The notes: generated by a model not told the origin, from the letters alone. DNA of 64,000 nucleotides from G965205255 sp965205255 (GCA_965205255.1 OZ242051.1:434001-498000); one strand, 5' to 3'; counted from the stretch's first letter, positions 1-9,450 are shown. Numbers and translations are program-made.

Positions 1-176
1 ATCAATGTGTTGCAACAGAGCCTGCTTTCCATAACCGAGGTGTTCTTCCAGTTCAGCGCAAGCATTTTTGCAACCGACAGCTTCAGTAACAGCCTGCTGA
101 GCTCAACTAAATCATCCTGCGGTTTGACCTGATCTGTGATATGACTGACTAGGTTTTCATCAAGTTCAACAACCAT
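1..176 (-). pseudogene. IS256-family transposase N-terminal fragment (unit 1)
   Basis: This is the 5' part of a Mutator/IS256-family transposase, beginning at an ATG at 174-176 and cut by the window edge. It matches 19021-19196 with no difference that I noticed. The reading frame starts MVVELDENL and then shifts. The other frame continues with ELEEHLGYGKQ, the family's characteristic N-terminal block. The presumed left end of the element is near base 237, only about 40 bases from the stop codon of the neighbouring RHS gene. It is non-functional. Confidence 0.7.
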
Positions 177-278
177 TGTTTACCCTTCCAAGGAAAAGTA
201 AACAATAGCCGTTTACACAATTTATTCTACATACTCCCAAAAACACTTCATAGCACATTTTTAATTACACCCCCTCAA

Positions 279-3200
279 TCACCATGGATAATATGCTTCA
301 TTAAATGGGTTTAAAGGTGTAAAAATATCTGGAATAAATTCCATTTTACCTTCGAACACTTTAACTTGACCAAGCCATCTTATTTTGCTCATAGGGATTT
401 CTGATAAAAATTGCACCTCCCCCGATTGGCTAGCATCATAAGGCGCATTTATTCCTTTTAATATATCGTCGCTTAAAGAGTTAAATCTAATTACAGGTAA
501 TCCCTCTGCTGCAATTCCATAAACATTCATCATATCATGTGCATCACCACCAGTAGATGCTACCGTAGCACTTAATATCCCATCCTTATTCATATATTCT
601 GTGGCGGAAATAGCCCAAGGAACTACACTGTCTGCATGCATGTCACCATCAATAATTAGTTTATTTATATCTTTAGACGTAAAATTTTCTGATAAAGCTT
701 CTCTAATTTCAGGTCGTATTCGAAATCCTCCATCTTCTTCTAACTCAAAATAACTCCTGGAATCTACTCTTATAGCTTTCTGTAGATCTGTTGAAGCATA
801 ATCTATAGCATTAAGTAATGGAGGAATATAGATAGATTCATCACCCTCATAATTATGATCACCTTCTGGCATACCTCCATCACTATCTTCTGAATCTGAA
901 TCGCATGTATTATGCACCAACACTTGATCTTTACCCACAAAGTACTGGTGCTTCCGATAAATCTCCAAGTTATACACGGCGACAGGAACATCTTTTGTTC
1001 CATAACTCATCCCGCAATGATTATCCTTTCCTAGGTCACACACCAATCGCACCTGATCCCCTGTAGCACTGATCAGTTGATCTTTCGGTGACACATTCAG
1101 GATTGACTCAAATACCTTTTTATTAGCTACATAAAATTTATGATTTGGGGTAGCCGTTACTTTACTGACTTTTCCCGTTTTCAGGTCTTTAAAGGTATAC
1201 GTACGCACCTCTGGTACATGTCGTTCAAAGGTAGATATCACAGGGCTGTGATGGTTTTTATTGATATTAAGATAAGTGGTATTCACTGTCCTAGATTTAA
1301 TGGTAGTAATATGCCTATGCACATTATTGATTCCAAATTCCTTAATGGTGACAGGCACCCATCCTTGCTTCTGTTGTTCCCGTTGCCATTTCCTGACCAT
1401 CGATTTGGGGCGCAGCATGTCCATGTGCTCGGTGCAACGCAGTACGGTCGTTCCATTGCGATTACTGGCTCTTCTGCATTCCGGGATGCTTTTATCAACG
1501 TACGATGCCTTATAAGGAAAATCGTCTGTGTAGATAAAGTCTACCTCTTCCCAGGTTTTAGGGGTAATGGCCGTGGAGTCATAGGATGTTTTTTGTTTGG
1601 TATGTTTACTTTTAGTATCCACACTGCCTGTTAATACATATTCACCTAACTGAATATCTTTAATTGATTTATTTGTAATTCCATGAGTATTTGCAGTAGC
1701 AGTAGCAGTAGCAGTAGCAGTAGCAGTAGCAACAAGAGTCTTACCTGTAAAACAACCTGAGGTTGCAGGCTCAGCATCACCTATTTCTGCTGACTCTCCC
1801 GTGTTGAAGCCATCACCAAAACCACCTATTCCGGCACCGACTCCTGCTCCAATCGCCACATAACTTAAGGTATCAATGGTTTGACCATTACCTTTTGTGG
1901 CATAACCCATAATCATCGCCGCAGTGGCTGTACCTGTTGCGGTGATGGCCAGTACTGCTGTCGTAACCGCAGCCACCTTACTTAGTGTACTGGCTGAGGA
2001 ATAAATACTCTCAGCAGCAGAACCTACCGACTCAACATCACCGCCGATAGCTGTTGCAATTCCCACAACGGCTGAACTGATACCCAATCCCAGAGCTGCC
2101 TTATTATGCCCCTGTTTAGCTTCTATACGAGAAGCAATATCAAGCGAAGATGATGTAACCGTACCAATACCGAGTGCGACTAGCCCAGGATTTTCTGTGA
2201 TGACTCCACCAACGATCATGGCCACACCGGCAACCTCACCTACAATATCCAAGGCCCATCCCAGCCAAGACGGCATATGCCCGGACGGATCTCCATACAT
2301 CACCGGATTATTCTTCGCAAAGATATAGCCGTTAAACCCGCCTTTTCCGAACGGTGAGGCACTGTCCATGCTCATAAAACGTCGCATCACCGGATTATAG
2401 GCACGGTGATATCCCTGCCCTAAAAACTGGTAACCGCTGGCCGGATCTTTCAACTCACCATCAAAGCCCCAGAGGTTCTGCTCTAACAGTGGTGTGACTT
2501 TCCCTGACTCCGTTTTGGACGCACTACCTGCACGTCCTTCGATCCCGTACGGCGTATACAGGCGTGAACCCCCCAATCTTACTTTGCCCGCCGAATCAAC
2601 CATTGCCTCACTCAGCACACTGCCACTTTGGTCGGTGATCGTATAATGGGTGGTGCCATCTGGGGTAATTTCACCAATACGTCCGGCTCCATACAATACG
2701 GTCGTAGTCTTACCTCCCTGCTCCAGCGCACTGAGCCCTGCAGCACCATATTCAAAATATAACGGCGCCTGACCCGGAGCACTCTCTTTCACCTGAACAT
2801 GAGCACCGTTATACAGATAACGGACGGTGCCTTGTTTAGTTTTGACACTGGCCATCTGATCAAAAGGGGTATAAGTAATAAACTGGTTGTGTTCGTTAGT
2901 GGTAATATTTCCGTCGTTATCATAGCGCAAAGTGGCACTCTGTCCGTAGGCAGAGTTACTGTTCGTATAATTGCGCAACTGTATGGGGTCTGTGCTGTCA
3001 AAGTGATAGGTGGTAGTGTTGGTCTGTGGTCCCTTCGCACTCAGCACATCCGTGACTACTGTTTTAATGTTGTTCCATTCATCAAACGTATAATGCTGAT
3101 CCTTAATGGTATTGCCTATATTATCCTTCGGACACAGTGAGCCGTTGCAGGTATAGTTCAGCAGATTGTTGATACTGTCATATTGATACTGCTCTGTGGT

Positions 3201-6200
3201 ACTTGTTCCACCTGAAGAACGCACTCTTGAGGTCAGATCACCGTCCTGCAAATAATGGAACTGATAGTCCGCCACCTGGTTCAGATGATTATTCTGCATT
3301 ACCCCGGTCTGATACGCCGATAACTGCCCCAGAGTATTGTAGGTATAGGCGGTTTTCACCGGCCCTTTCACCAACTGAATAAGCCGACCGGCAAGATCAT
3401 AAGTAAAGTTTTCCAAAGACTTGCCCTGACGATCCACACGGCTCAACTGTCCCAGATCATCATAATGATACAACGCCTGTTGCTGTCCCTGACGGGTGAC
3501 ACTGACCGGACGGCCGGCCTGCGTATACTGGTAATCTTCCGTAAAAGCAGGCAGAGTATCGCCGGCTATCGCACCGGTAGTATGGGTAGATAACTGCAAT
3601 AATCGGCCGTTATCCGCATACTGGTAATCCGTTGTTCCGGTTTTATCCTGACGGCTGACCAATGCATTAGTGACCATATCATAAGACAAAGTAACTTTGT
3701 CCTCCGGATGATCAACCACCGATTGCGTCACCACCTCGCCCCAGTCATTATACGTATAATGCATATGCGCACTATTGGGTGTTATATAATCTGTGAGCTC
3801 ACCCACTTTGTTATACGTATAGTGCCAACTATGCCCCAAAACATCCGTGCTTTTGATCAGCTCGTTAAAAGCATTATATTCACGTTGTCCCAGTGTGACA
3901 TCCTTGCCAGAGGTGGCATTACCGACACTAATCAGATTATTGTTACTGTCATAGTGATAGGTTTGCACAGCCCCATTGGGTAGTGTTTTGCTGATTGCTC
4001 TGCCTTTTGCATCATAAGCGAAATGCGTCACATGACCGTCAGTATCCGTTGCTACTAACACCTGATGCGCTGCATTATAGGTGGCATAACCGGCATTATA
4101 CCAAGCTTTTGCCGTAATAGCCTGACGCAACCAGCCTTGCAACCAGACAGTGTCAAAGGGTTTCCCCGCAGCAATATCGCTGGAAAGATGCGCCTGAAGC
4201 TCACTTTTCAGGTCAGCGGTATAAAGTGATTGCCCCTTATCATTGGTGATGGCCGGATCCAGACTGAACAGATAAGTGGCTACTTTGTCCCCGCGGGCAT
4301 CGGTCTGGCTGACGGATAAATGCCGCGCTTGGCAGGCATGTGCAACACCATTGACCGTACACAGACTTGCACCACTGACTGTGGCATCCACCGGTAACAG
4401 CGCATAGCTGTAACTGCGCCGTGTCAGAGCATCCACCCCAACAATACCGGCCTGACCTCTGAAATTGGACTTGCCAATGAAACGCCCTAAGGCATCATAA
4501 TGGCAAGTGGTTATAAAACGTTGTAGCTTACCCACTTCATTGGTGTCATACGCTGTCGTCTGAGCAATCTTTCCATCGGCATTATAGGTTTGTGATGACA
4601 CTGTATCCCAGCTACCCGGTACCGCCTTACCCTGACTGTTCACCTGTTCAGCCTGTGTCGTTAACATCCGTCCTGCACCATCATATGTCTTTTGAAACTG
4701 ATAACCATTAGGCGCAGTTACCGTCACACTGTTACCACCGACATCAGACTGATAGGCATAACTTGCAACCAACTGATGACTGGTGCCGTAATCAGCCACT
4801 ACTTTGATGACCCGTCCCAGGGCATCATATGCATAGGCCGTTTTATTACCCAGCGCATCCACACTCATCAGCGTCTGCCCTGTTACCATGCTGGTGTAGG
4901 TCTTAACCACAGGCGTTGTAATACCACCTTTTACCGCCGTTATCTGTGCACTTTTAATGTTGACTGGGAATTGTTTACCCCATAATGTCAGCTGCTGATT
5001 ATCGCTATAGGTAATCGACTTATTAAGCGAATCAGCCGTGCTCGCTACATTAGTCAGCACCATTGCACTTGGCATACCGTAATCAGGTTGCGTTTGCAGG
5101 TGATGAAAAGTGAATGACTCGGTTAGTCCGGCTGTCCATACGTCGGGGGTTTTCTGATACAGCGTACTGCTGCTGGCAGGCAGAGTCACCCCTACCGGCA
5201 TGGCTTTATCTTTTGAAGGCAATGTCTGCCAGCTAATCTTTGTTTGGGTTGGTAGTACTGCCGGGGTGCCCGGTAACGTCGCCGGTGTCGTCGTCTGCGT
5301 GATGATATTGTTCACAAACCCATTGGCATCGGCCGGCGCATACTGATTCGTGATGATGGTGCCATCTTCTTTTGTGGTTTTTAACACGTTGCCCTGATTA
5401 TCATACTCATAGCTACTGCTGTGCTCTACCGGCGCCAGAGTCTGTTCACCCAGCCTCTGCGTATCGACGGAGGTAGCCCCGTAAGCCTTAGTGGTAATCT
5501 TTGTAGCCAAAGAGTAGTTGGCTGGCAGTGAACTTATCGTACTGTTCAGCCAGTTAGGATACTGGTAATCCACCTCACTGATCAGCTTATGTGAACCTGG
5601 TGAATAAAGCTTCTGCTTCAAAATGAGATGATACTTATTGTACGTGGTGATAGCACTTGACCCGTCATTATTTGTTACCTGGGTCTGGTAGGTATAATTA
5701 TCTGGACGCATATACAAGTTATCAACATCGTGCTGGTACACAATGCCTGCCGCATAACCTGAAAAATTGTGCCCGTTACCCAGCCCGTAGGTATAATCTG
5801 TCCTTAGCATCGGCTGATTAAATCCGGGCGTAACGAAATGAGACTTGACTGCATGCAATTGTAAAACAGGGCCGCCTGTCGGAACAGGGATAGTCGTATA
5901 TTGTAATACTTCACTTGCGCCTGTTGAATAATTAATATTGGTTATTAACCCGGAAACCCCAGATATCTCAGCATACTTGAAGGCTACCTGTGTTTTGCCA
6001 TCTGCAAAAAGAATATTTTGCAGATGAGCATTGCTAATAACCACTTTCACTGTATTCATACTGCCATCAGCTTGCAAGCTGTGTACTTGTATTCCGGTAT
6101 TAGCATAGTCAACGTTTAATAACGTTTTACCACTGTCATCAGTGATCGACCCAAGAAGGACGGCGGTTTGTACCCCGGTATAGTGGAAATACAGGCTATC

Positions 6201-6845
6201 ACCCCGAGCATTTTCCAATCGCACCACATTCCCGTCACTGTTAAAGAACTCTTCACTACCATCTTTATGGGTCACGATCAGCAGATATTTGCCGGAAGGA
6301 TCACCTCGCAAATGCACCGTGTCTAATTTATGGTACTTAATAGACGGTATATTACTCGACCATGTGAGCATATAATTGCCGCCTGTCGACAATTGCAACA
6401 TCTTTGTCTCTTTATCATAATGAGATAAAGTACCGCTCCAACCAAAACCATAACCACTATTTCTCTGACTACTACTACTGTAATGAAGGCCGTAGTTATA
6501 ATTAGGACCAAAACCACCATTGCCATAGACTTTACCCAAAGAGGCATTAAAACTATACGCCCCTGTTCTTCCATCAACACTACCGCTGTACATAGAAGAA
6601 AAATTAAAGGCATTACTGGTAATCGTACTTTGTCCACCTGCTGTGTGGCCTGCAGTAAAAGCTTTATTATTGCCTGAGTTTGATGAAGGTAAGTGCTTGG
6701 ACTCCCCCTCCTTCCGGTGCTGATCTGAGCCGTGAAGCCCGTGTGCAATCTGATGAATTTGATCGGCCATCACATACTGCGAGGACAGCAGCATGGATAG
6801 TAAAGTAAAGGTTACCAATATTGATCTATTTGTTTTTTTAAACAT
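279..6845 (-). CDS. Exported RHS-repeat toxin with Hint domain and cholera-toxin-like ADP-ribosyltransferase tip, copy 1
   Basis: This is a 2188-residue protein. I start it at the ATG at 6845, because the longer frame begins at TTG. Residues 1-28 form a Sec signal peptide ending VMA. Many YD repeats follow (for example YAYDALGRVIKV), making the RHS cage. The RHS core lies at about 1420-1520 (GYQFLGQGYHRAYNPVMRRF, ending DPSGH), then a Gly/Ala-rich hydrophobic segment (1520-1690). A Hint autoprocessing domain runs from Cys1698 (CFTGKT) through TPNHKFYV to HN1979, with the cut expected before Thr1980. The 209-residue tip has IRVDSR (Arg2026), HADSVVPWAIS, and GEVQFLSEIPMSKI (Glu2143). These align by eye with the YRADSR, HDDGYVSTSIS and EQEVSALGGIP blocks of cholera toxin A. 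The catalytic Glu and Arg are kept; the STS motif and the first Glu of ExE are not. No immunity-type gene follows. The ART call is inference; the RHS and Hint calls are firm. Confidence 0.9.
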   Translation of the reverse strand: MFKKTNRSILVTFTLLSMLLSSQYVMADQIHQIAHGLHGSDQHRKEGESKHLPSSNSGNNKAFTAGHTAGGQSTITSNAFNFSSMYSGSVDGRTGAYSFNASLGKVYGNGGFGPNYNYGLHYSSSSQRNSGYGFGWSGTLSHYDKETKMLQLSTGGNYMLTWSSNIPSIKYHKLDTVHLRGDPSGKYLLIVTHKDGSEEFFNSDGNVVRLENARGDSLYFHYTGVQTAVLLGSITDDSGKTLLNVDYANTGIQVHSLQADGSMNTVKVVISNAHLQNILFADGKTQVAFKYAEISGVSGLITNINYSTGASEVLQYTTIPVPTGGPVLQLHAVKSHFVTPGFNQPMLRTDYTYGLGNGHNFSGYAAGIVYQHDVDNLYMRPDNYTYQTQVTNNDGSSAITTYNKYHLILKQKLYSPGSHKLISEVDYQYPNWLNSTISSLPANYSLATKITTKAYGATSVDTQRLGEQTLAPVEHSSSYEYDNQGNVLKTTKEDGTIITNQYAPADANGFVNNIITQTTTPATLPGTPAVLPTQTKISWQTLPSKDKAMPVGVTLPASSSTLYQKTPDVWTAGLTESFTFHHLQTQPDYGMPSAMVLTNVASTADSLNKSITYSDNQQLTLWGKQFPVNIKSAQITAVKGGITTPVVKTYTSMVTGQTLMSVDALGNKTAYAYDALGRVIKVVADYGTSHQLVASYAYQSDVGGNSVTVTAPNGYQFQKTYDGAGRMLTTQAEQVNSQGKAVPGSWDTVSSQTYNADGKIAQTTAYDTNEVGKLQRFITTCHYDALGRFIGKSNFRGQAGIVGVDALTRRSYSYALLPVDATVSGASLCTVNGVAHACQARHLSVSQTDARGDKVATYLFSLDPAITNDKGQSLYTADLKSELQAHLSSDIAAGKPFDTVWLQGWLRQAITAKAWYNAGYATYNAAHQVLVATDTDGHVTHFAYDAKGRAISKTLPNGAVQTYHYDSNNNLISVGNATSGKDVTLGQREYNAFNELIKSTDVLGHSWHYTYNKVGELTDYITPNSAHMHYTYNDWGEVVTQSVVDHPEDKVTLSYDMVTNALVSRQDKTGTTDYQYADNGRLLQLSTHTTGAIAGDTLPAFTEDYQYTQAGRPVSVTRQGQQQALYHYDDLGQLSRVDRQGKSLENFTYDLAGRLIQLVKGPVKTAYTYNTLGQLSAYQTGVMQNNHLNQVADYQFHYLQDGDLTSRVRSSGGTSTTEQYQYDSINNLLNYTCNGSLCPKDNIGNTIKDQHYTFDEWNNIKTVVTDVLSAKGPQTNTTTYHFDSTDPIQLRNYTNSNSAYGQSATLRYDNDGNITTNEHNQFITYTPFDQMASVKTKQGTVRYLYNGAHVQVKESAPGQAPLYFEYGAAGLSALEQGGKTTTVLYGAGRIGEITPDGTTHYTITDQSGSVLSEAMVDSAGKVRLGGSRLYTPYGIEGRAGSASKTESGKVTPLLEQNLWGFDGELKDPASGYQFLGQGYHRAYNPVMRRFMSMDSASPFGKGGFNGYIFAKNNPVMYGDPSGHMPSWLGWALDIVGEVAGVAMIVGGVITENPGLVALGIGTVTSSSLDIASRIEAKQGHNKAALGLGISSAVVGIATAIGGDVESVGSAAESIYSSASTLSKVAAVTTAVLAITATGTATAAMIMGYATKGNGQTIDTLSYVAIGAGVGAGIGGFGDGFNTGESAEIGDAEPATSGCFTGKTLVATATATATATATANTHGITNKSIKDIQLGEYVLTGSVDTKSKHTKQKTSYDSTAITPKTWEEVDFIYTDDFPYKASYVDKSIPECRRASNRNGTTVLRCTEHMDMLRPKSMVRKWQREQQKQGWVPVTIKEFGINNVHRHITTIKSRTVNTTYLNINKNHHSPVISTFERHVPEVRTYTFKDLKTGKVSKVTATPNHKFYVANKKVFESILNVSPKDQLISATGDQVRLVCDLGKDNHCGMSYGTKDVPVAVYNLEIYRKHQYFVGKDQVLVHNTCDSDSEDSDGGMPEGDHNYEGDESIYIPPLLNAIDYASTDLQKAIRVDSRSYFELEEDGGFRIRPEIREALSENFTSKDINKLIIDGDMHADSVVPWAISATEYMNKDGILSATVASTGGDAHDMMNVYGIAAEGLPVIRFNSLSDDILKGINAPYDASQSGEVQFLSEIPMSKIRWLGQVKVFEGKMEFIPDIFTPLNPFNEAYYPW
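1693..1728 (-). repeat. Hexanucleotide tandem repeat in Hint domain, 6 units
   Basis: Six perfect copies of GCAGTA (GCTACT... phase on the coding strand) encode alternating Thr-Ala immediately after the Hint start CFTGKTLVA. The repeat unit is two codons, so gain or loss never shifts the frame. The other two RHS genes carry 7 and 8 units. Confidence 0.95.
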
Positions 6846-7054
6846 CAAAAACAACGCCTTTATCTCAAAAAAGTAGTAGCTACAGCTTGCAATTAAATAC
6901 GCTATAAGGAGGCAACCATAAACCTGTTAAGCTAGAATTATCTACGGTATTGCAGTAACAGAAAATCGTTTATGGCGCCTAGGAAGTGAGTTCAATTTGT
7001 AGTTAGATAACAATTTCGCAACATGGCATAAATGTAGGTTGGAAGCACAAGCTA

Positions 7055-8608
7055 TTACGCATCATGACAATACATATTTAAATTTTTTAAATCTTGGGAG
7101 ACGTGATTGCCATACAAATCAATCATTTTTACATTGAAATTTAGGTAGGTGATTCCATGGTGCCGTATATCTTTATTATAATCAGTGCTACTATCAAAAA
7201 AAACATATCCAGCATTACCATCTAACCCATCAATGTCGAATGTATAACCATCACTTATATTTTTTCCATGTAGAATGGCATGCTTATTTACCGGCACAAC
7301 AAATGAGGCCCAAGTATTATAACGCTTAACCATTCCCTCAAAAGTCACATGATCGTCATAAGTACTAGATTGGTAATATTGTTGAACTGGATCATCACTG
7401 AAAGTAAAAGAGTCTCGACCCGCTATAGAGACTGACCATACATTGTACTCAGGGTTACCAGCAGTCGCTGTTAGGCCAACTATATTGTCTTGAACTCCGT
7501 TAATACTCAGTGTGAACTTATAATAACCTGCGCTATCACTGTCAATAGAACTTCCAGTAGAGTATGGGCATGCAGTACTTTCATCTACCTTAACTGTCAG
7601 AGCATTAATAGAGCCAATCAAAGCAGGCGCATCCACTTCAGCACCACATGTATCAATTACATTACCGTCACTGGTATAAACCCGGGCACACACACTGATT
7701 TGAGGGCTGGCTTTTGTTGAGGTAAGATAGGCAATCAGATGATTTTCTGAATCACCCACATTGCTTTTATCTTCCTGCTTTGAATGTAAAGAGGCTAATG
7801 CTAACTGAGTTTGCGGTATCGCTGTATCATATCCGTTGTTTGTATAATTAAGACTCACCCCTCCAAGACCTGAAGGTGTAAAAGGAAGCCCTGTATTCTT
7901 GTTATACAAATATACCGACTTTTCTAATACAGCTGGTGAAATTGACACTCCACTGTTCACTGTAATCATCAGCGGTGCTTCATTATAACCATTGCTATAA
8001 ATTTTATAATACTTACCTGCTGCTGTTGTTGGTGTAGTTATTGTGATGCCACTGACGGTCACGCCCTTTGGTAAGGGATAAAGATCTTCTGATGACCATA
8101 CGCTTGGTGAACCAGAACTTTCCGGGCTAGTATTTGAACAATTATTAGTGCCTGAAGTGACCTTGCAGAAATAATCTTTTCCTGATGCAGCAATAGCGCA
8201 TTGATTAAAAGCATAGTCTGTTCCCGAAGCATATTGAGTACACGACGGAGAATCATCTGAGCTAACCGCTAGCGTTTTGAAAAAGCTTTTCACTGATACC
8301 GGCGCTGAGAAGATTCTGTCAGATAACGCATTGATAACAAGATAATCGCTATCAGATTTTTGTGTGACGGGAAGCCTGTAAACACCAGAGCAGGTAGTTT
8401 CATTACTATCTGCTTTACATAATTGTTGTCGGTTAACTAAAGAGCTTCCCCGATAATAATCGACTTCATACGTATCACCTTGATTTCCACCGCCAACGGT
8501 CACCCGCCAACCGGCAGCCCCATAAATTGGCACAACAGAGCTGGCTTGGACCGCAGCTAGCGCTGAAGAGCACATAAATATAAATGCTATAAATACTGAT
8601 ATTTTCAA
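7055..8608 (-). CDS. Exported protein of unknown function paired with RHS, paralogue A
   Basis: This 517-residue protein has a clear Sec signal peptide (residues 1-19, ending ALAA). The mature part is rich in Ser, Thr, Gly, Asn and Tyr, has several scattered cysteines, and shows no further membrane segment. It looks like an extracellular or periplasmic beta-rich protein. I do not recognise a family. It lies about 210 bases upstream of RHS copy 1 in the same direction, so the two could be co-transcribed. The paralogue at 16865-18415 is almost identical over the first ~345 residues (about a dozen changes) but differs at about 40 of the last ~172 positions, including an indel. A role as an adhesin, a toxin accessory or a surface antigen is possible, but nothing in the sequence decides this. 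Confidence 0.85.
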   Translation of the reverse strand: MKISVFIAFIFMCSSALAAVQASSVVPIYGAAGWRVTVGGGNQGDTYEVDYYRGSSLVNRQQLCKADSNETTCSGVYRLPVTQKSDSDYLVINALSDRIFSAPVSVKSFFKTLAVSSDDSPSCTQYASGTDYAFNQCAIAASGKDYFCKVTSGTNNCSNTSPESSGSPSVWSSEDLYPLPKGVTVSGITITTPTTAAGKYYKIYSNGYNEAPLMITVNSGVSISPAVLEKSVYLYNKNTGLPFTPSGLGGVSLNYTNNGYDTAIPQTQLALASLHSKQEDKSNVGDSENHLIAYLTSTKASPQISVCARVYTSDGNVIDTCGAEVDAPALIGSINALTVKVDESTACPYSTGSSIDSDSAGYYKFTLSINGVQDNIVGLTATAGNPEYNVWSVSIAGRDSFTFSDDPVQQYYQSSTYDDHVTFEGMVKRYNTWASFVVPVNKHAILHGKNISDGYTFDIDGLDGNAGYVFFDSSTDYNKDIRHHGITYLNFNVKMIDLYGNHVSQDLKNLNMYCHDA

Positions 8609-8862
8609 TGAAATTTACCTGTGTACAAGAGGAATTTTATATAAAAAAATTATAGATTTGGACTATGAATTGACATATCCATTGAGATAATCTCGGCATC
8701 TCACCTACCCCAATATGTACGCAATAAAGGCCGCCAACTCATTAGTTGGCAATCTTAAAGAAAATCTACCTTGGTATCAAGTCATAATTTTGTTATTGGC
8801 GAAATTTATGCTTTCTCTACTAATTGCGTAATAAGAACCTTTACCAGGTAGCCGAACTTCTT

Positions 8863-8938
8863 TGGTCTAATGGAACCGGACACTTAATTAAGAGGCAATA
8901 TTTGTTAATCAATAAAGGTGTTCAGTTCCATTAGACCA
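8863..8938. repeat. Palindromic element, copy 1
   Basis: The arms TGGTCTAATGGAACCGGACAC and GTGTTCAGTTCCATTAGACCA are imperfect inverted repeats separated by about 34 AT-rich bases. Related copies lie at 18670-18746 and 26485-26557. Read outward from the centre, the arms begin with TG, like insertion-sequence termini. Confidence 0.7.
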
Positions 8939-9160
8939 GAACAACAAATGCTGTACACCACTAACTGGATAGAACGACTCAATAAGGAGATTTGTAAAGT
9001 CAGCAGGCACGTTAATTCGTTTCCGAATACAGATTCTGTTTTTAAATATTATTTATATGGTAATTGACCGACTGGAAAGCACAACTTATTCCAGATCGGT
9101 AACAAGCTTTTATCCATATCAAGAGCTATGAACAATGTTTTTCATCCTGAATAGACACAG
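8939..9160 (+). pseudogene. IS256-family transposase C-terminal fragment (degenerate)
   Basis: The translated pieces match the family's C-terminal block (LYTTNWIERLNKEI followed by SFPNTDS), but the frame is broken after the DS codons by an extra T in the run near 9044. It is homologous to 18747-18962 and is oriented opposite to the N-terminal fragment that follows it. Confidence 0.65.
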
Positions 9161-9182
9161 AGTTATTGGCACTACCTTTTTT

Positions 9183-9348
9183 TGCAACAGAGCCTGCTTT
9201 CCATAACCGAGGTGTTCTTCCAGTTCAGAACAAGCACTTTTGCAACCAACAGCTTCAGTAACTGCTTGCTGAGCTCAGCTAAATCATCCTGCGGTTTGAC
9301 CTGATCTGTGATATGACTGACTAAGTTTTCATCAAGTTCAACAACCAT
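9183..9348 (-). pseudogene. IS256-family transposase N-terminal fragment (unit 2)
   Basis: This is homologous to 1-176 and 18993-19196, starting at the ATG complement at 9346-9348. It is slightly diverged from the other two copies, and its 3' end joins unrelated sequence near 9180. It is non-functional. Confidence 0.65.
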
Positions 9349-9450
9349 TATTTACCCTTCCAAGGAAAAGTAAACAATAGCCGTTTACACAATTTATTCT
9401 ACATACTCCCAAAAACACTTCATGGCACATTTTTAATTACACCCCCTCAA

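Larger units (their letters stand above)
8609..9450. other. Spacer between unit 1 and unit 2: repeat and IS debris
   Basis: There is no intact gene in these 842 bases. In order they hold about 250 bases of AT-rich DNA upstream of the exported-protein gene, a palindromic element (8863-8938), an IS256 C-terminal fragment on the plus strand (8939-9160) and an IS256 N-terminal fragment on the minus strand (9183-9348). The same arrangement recurs at 18416-19298. Confidence 0.8.

Noticed and set aside
1140..1634. 164-codon plus-strand frame inside RHS copy 1, repeated identically inside copies 2 and 3
   Set aside because: It is antisense to the conserved Hint-coding region; its conservation follows from the RHS gene, and it has no ribosome site or family resemblance.
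1693..1728. Short tandem repeats considered as a CRISPR-like or regulatory array
   Set aside because: Units are contiguous with no spacers and encode Thr-Ala in frame; this is a coding microsatellite.
6323..6748. 141-codon minus-strand frame in the RHS signal-peptide region
   Set aside because: It overlaps the RHS coding sequence in another frame on the same strand and has a Cys/Val-rich composition typical of shadow translation.
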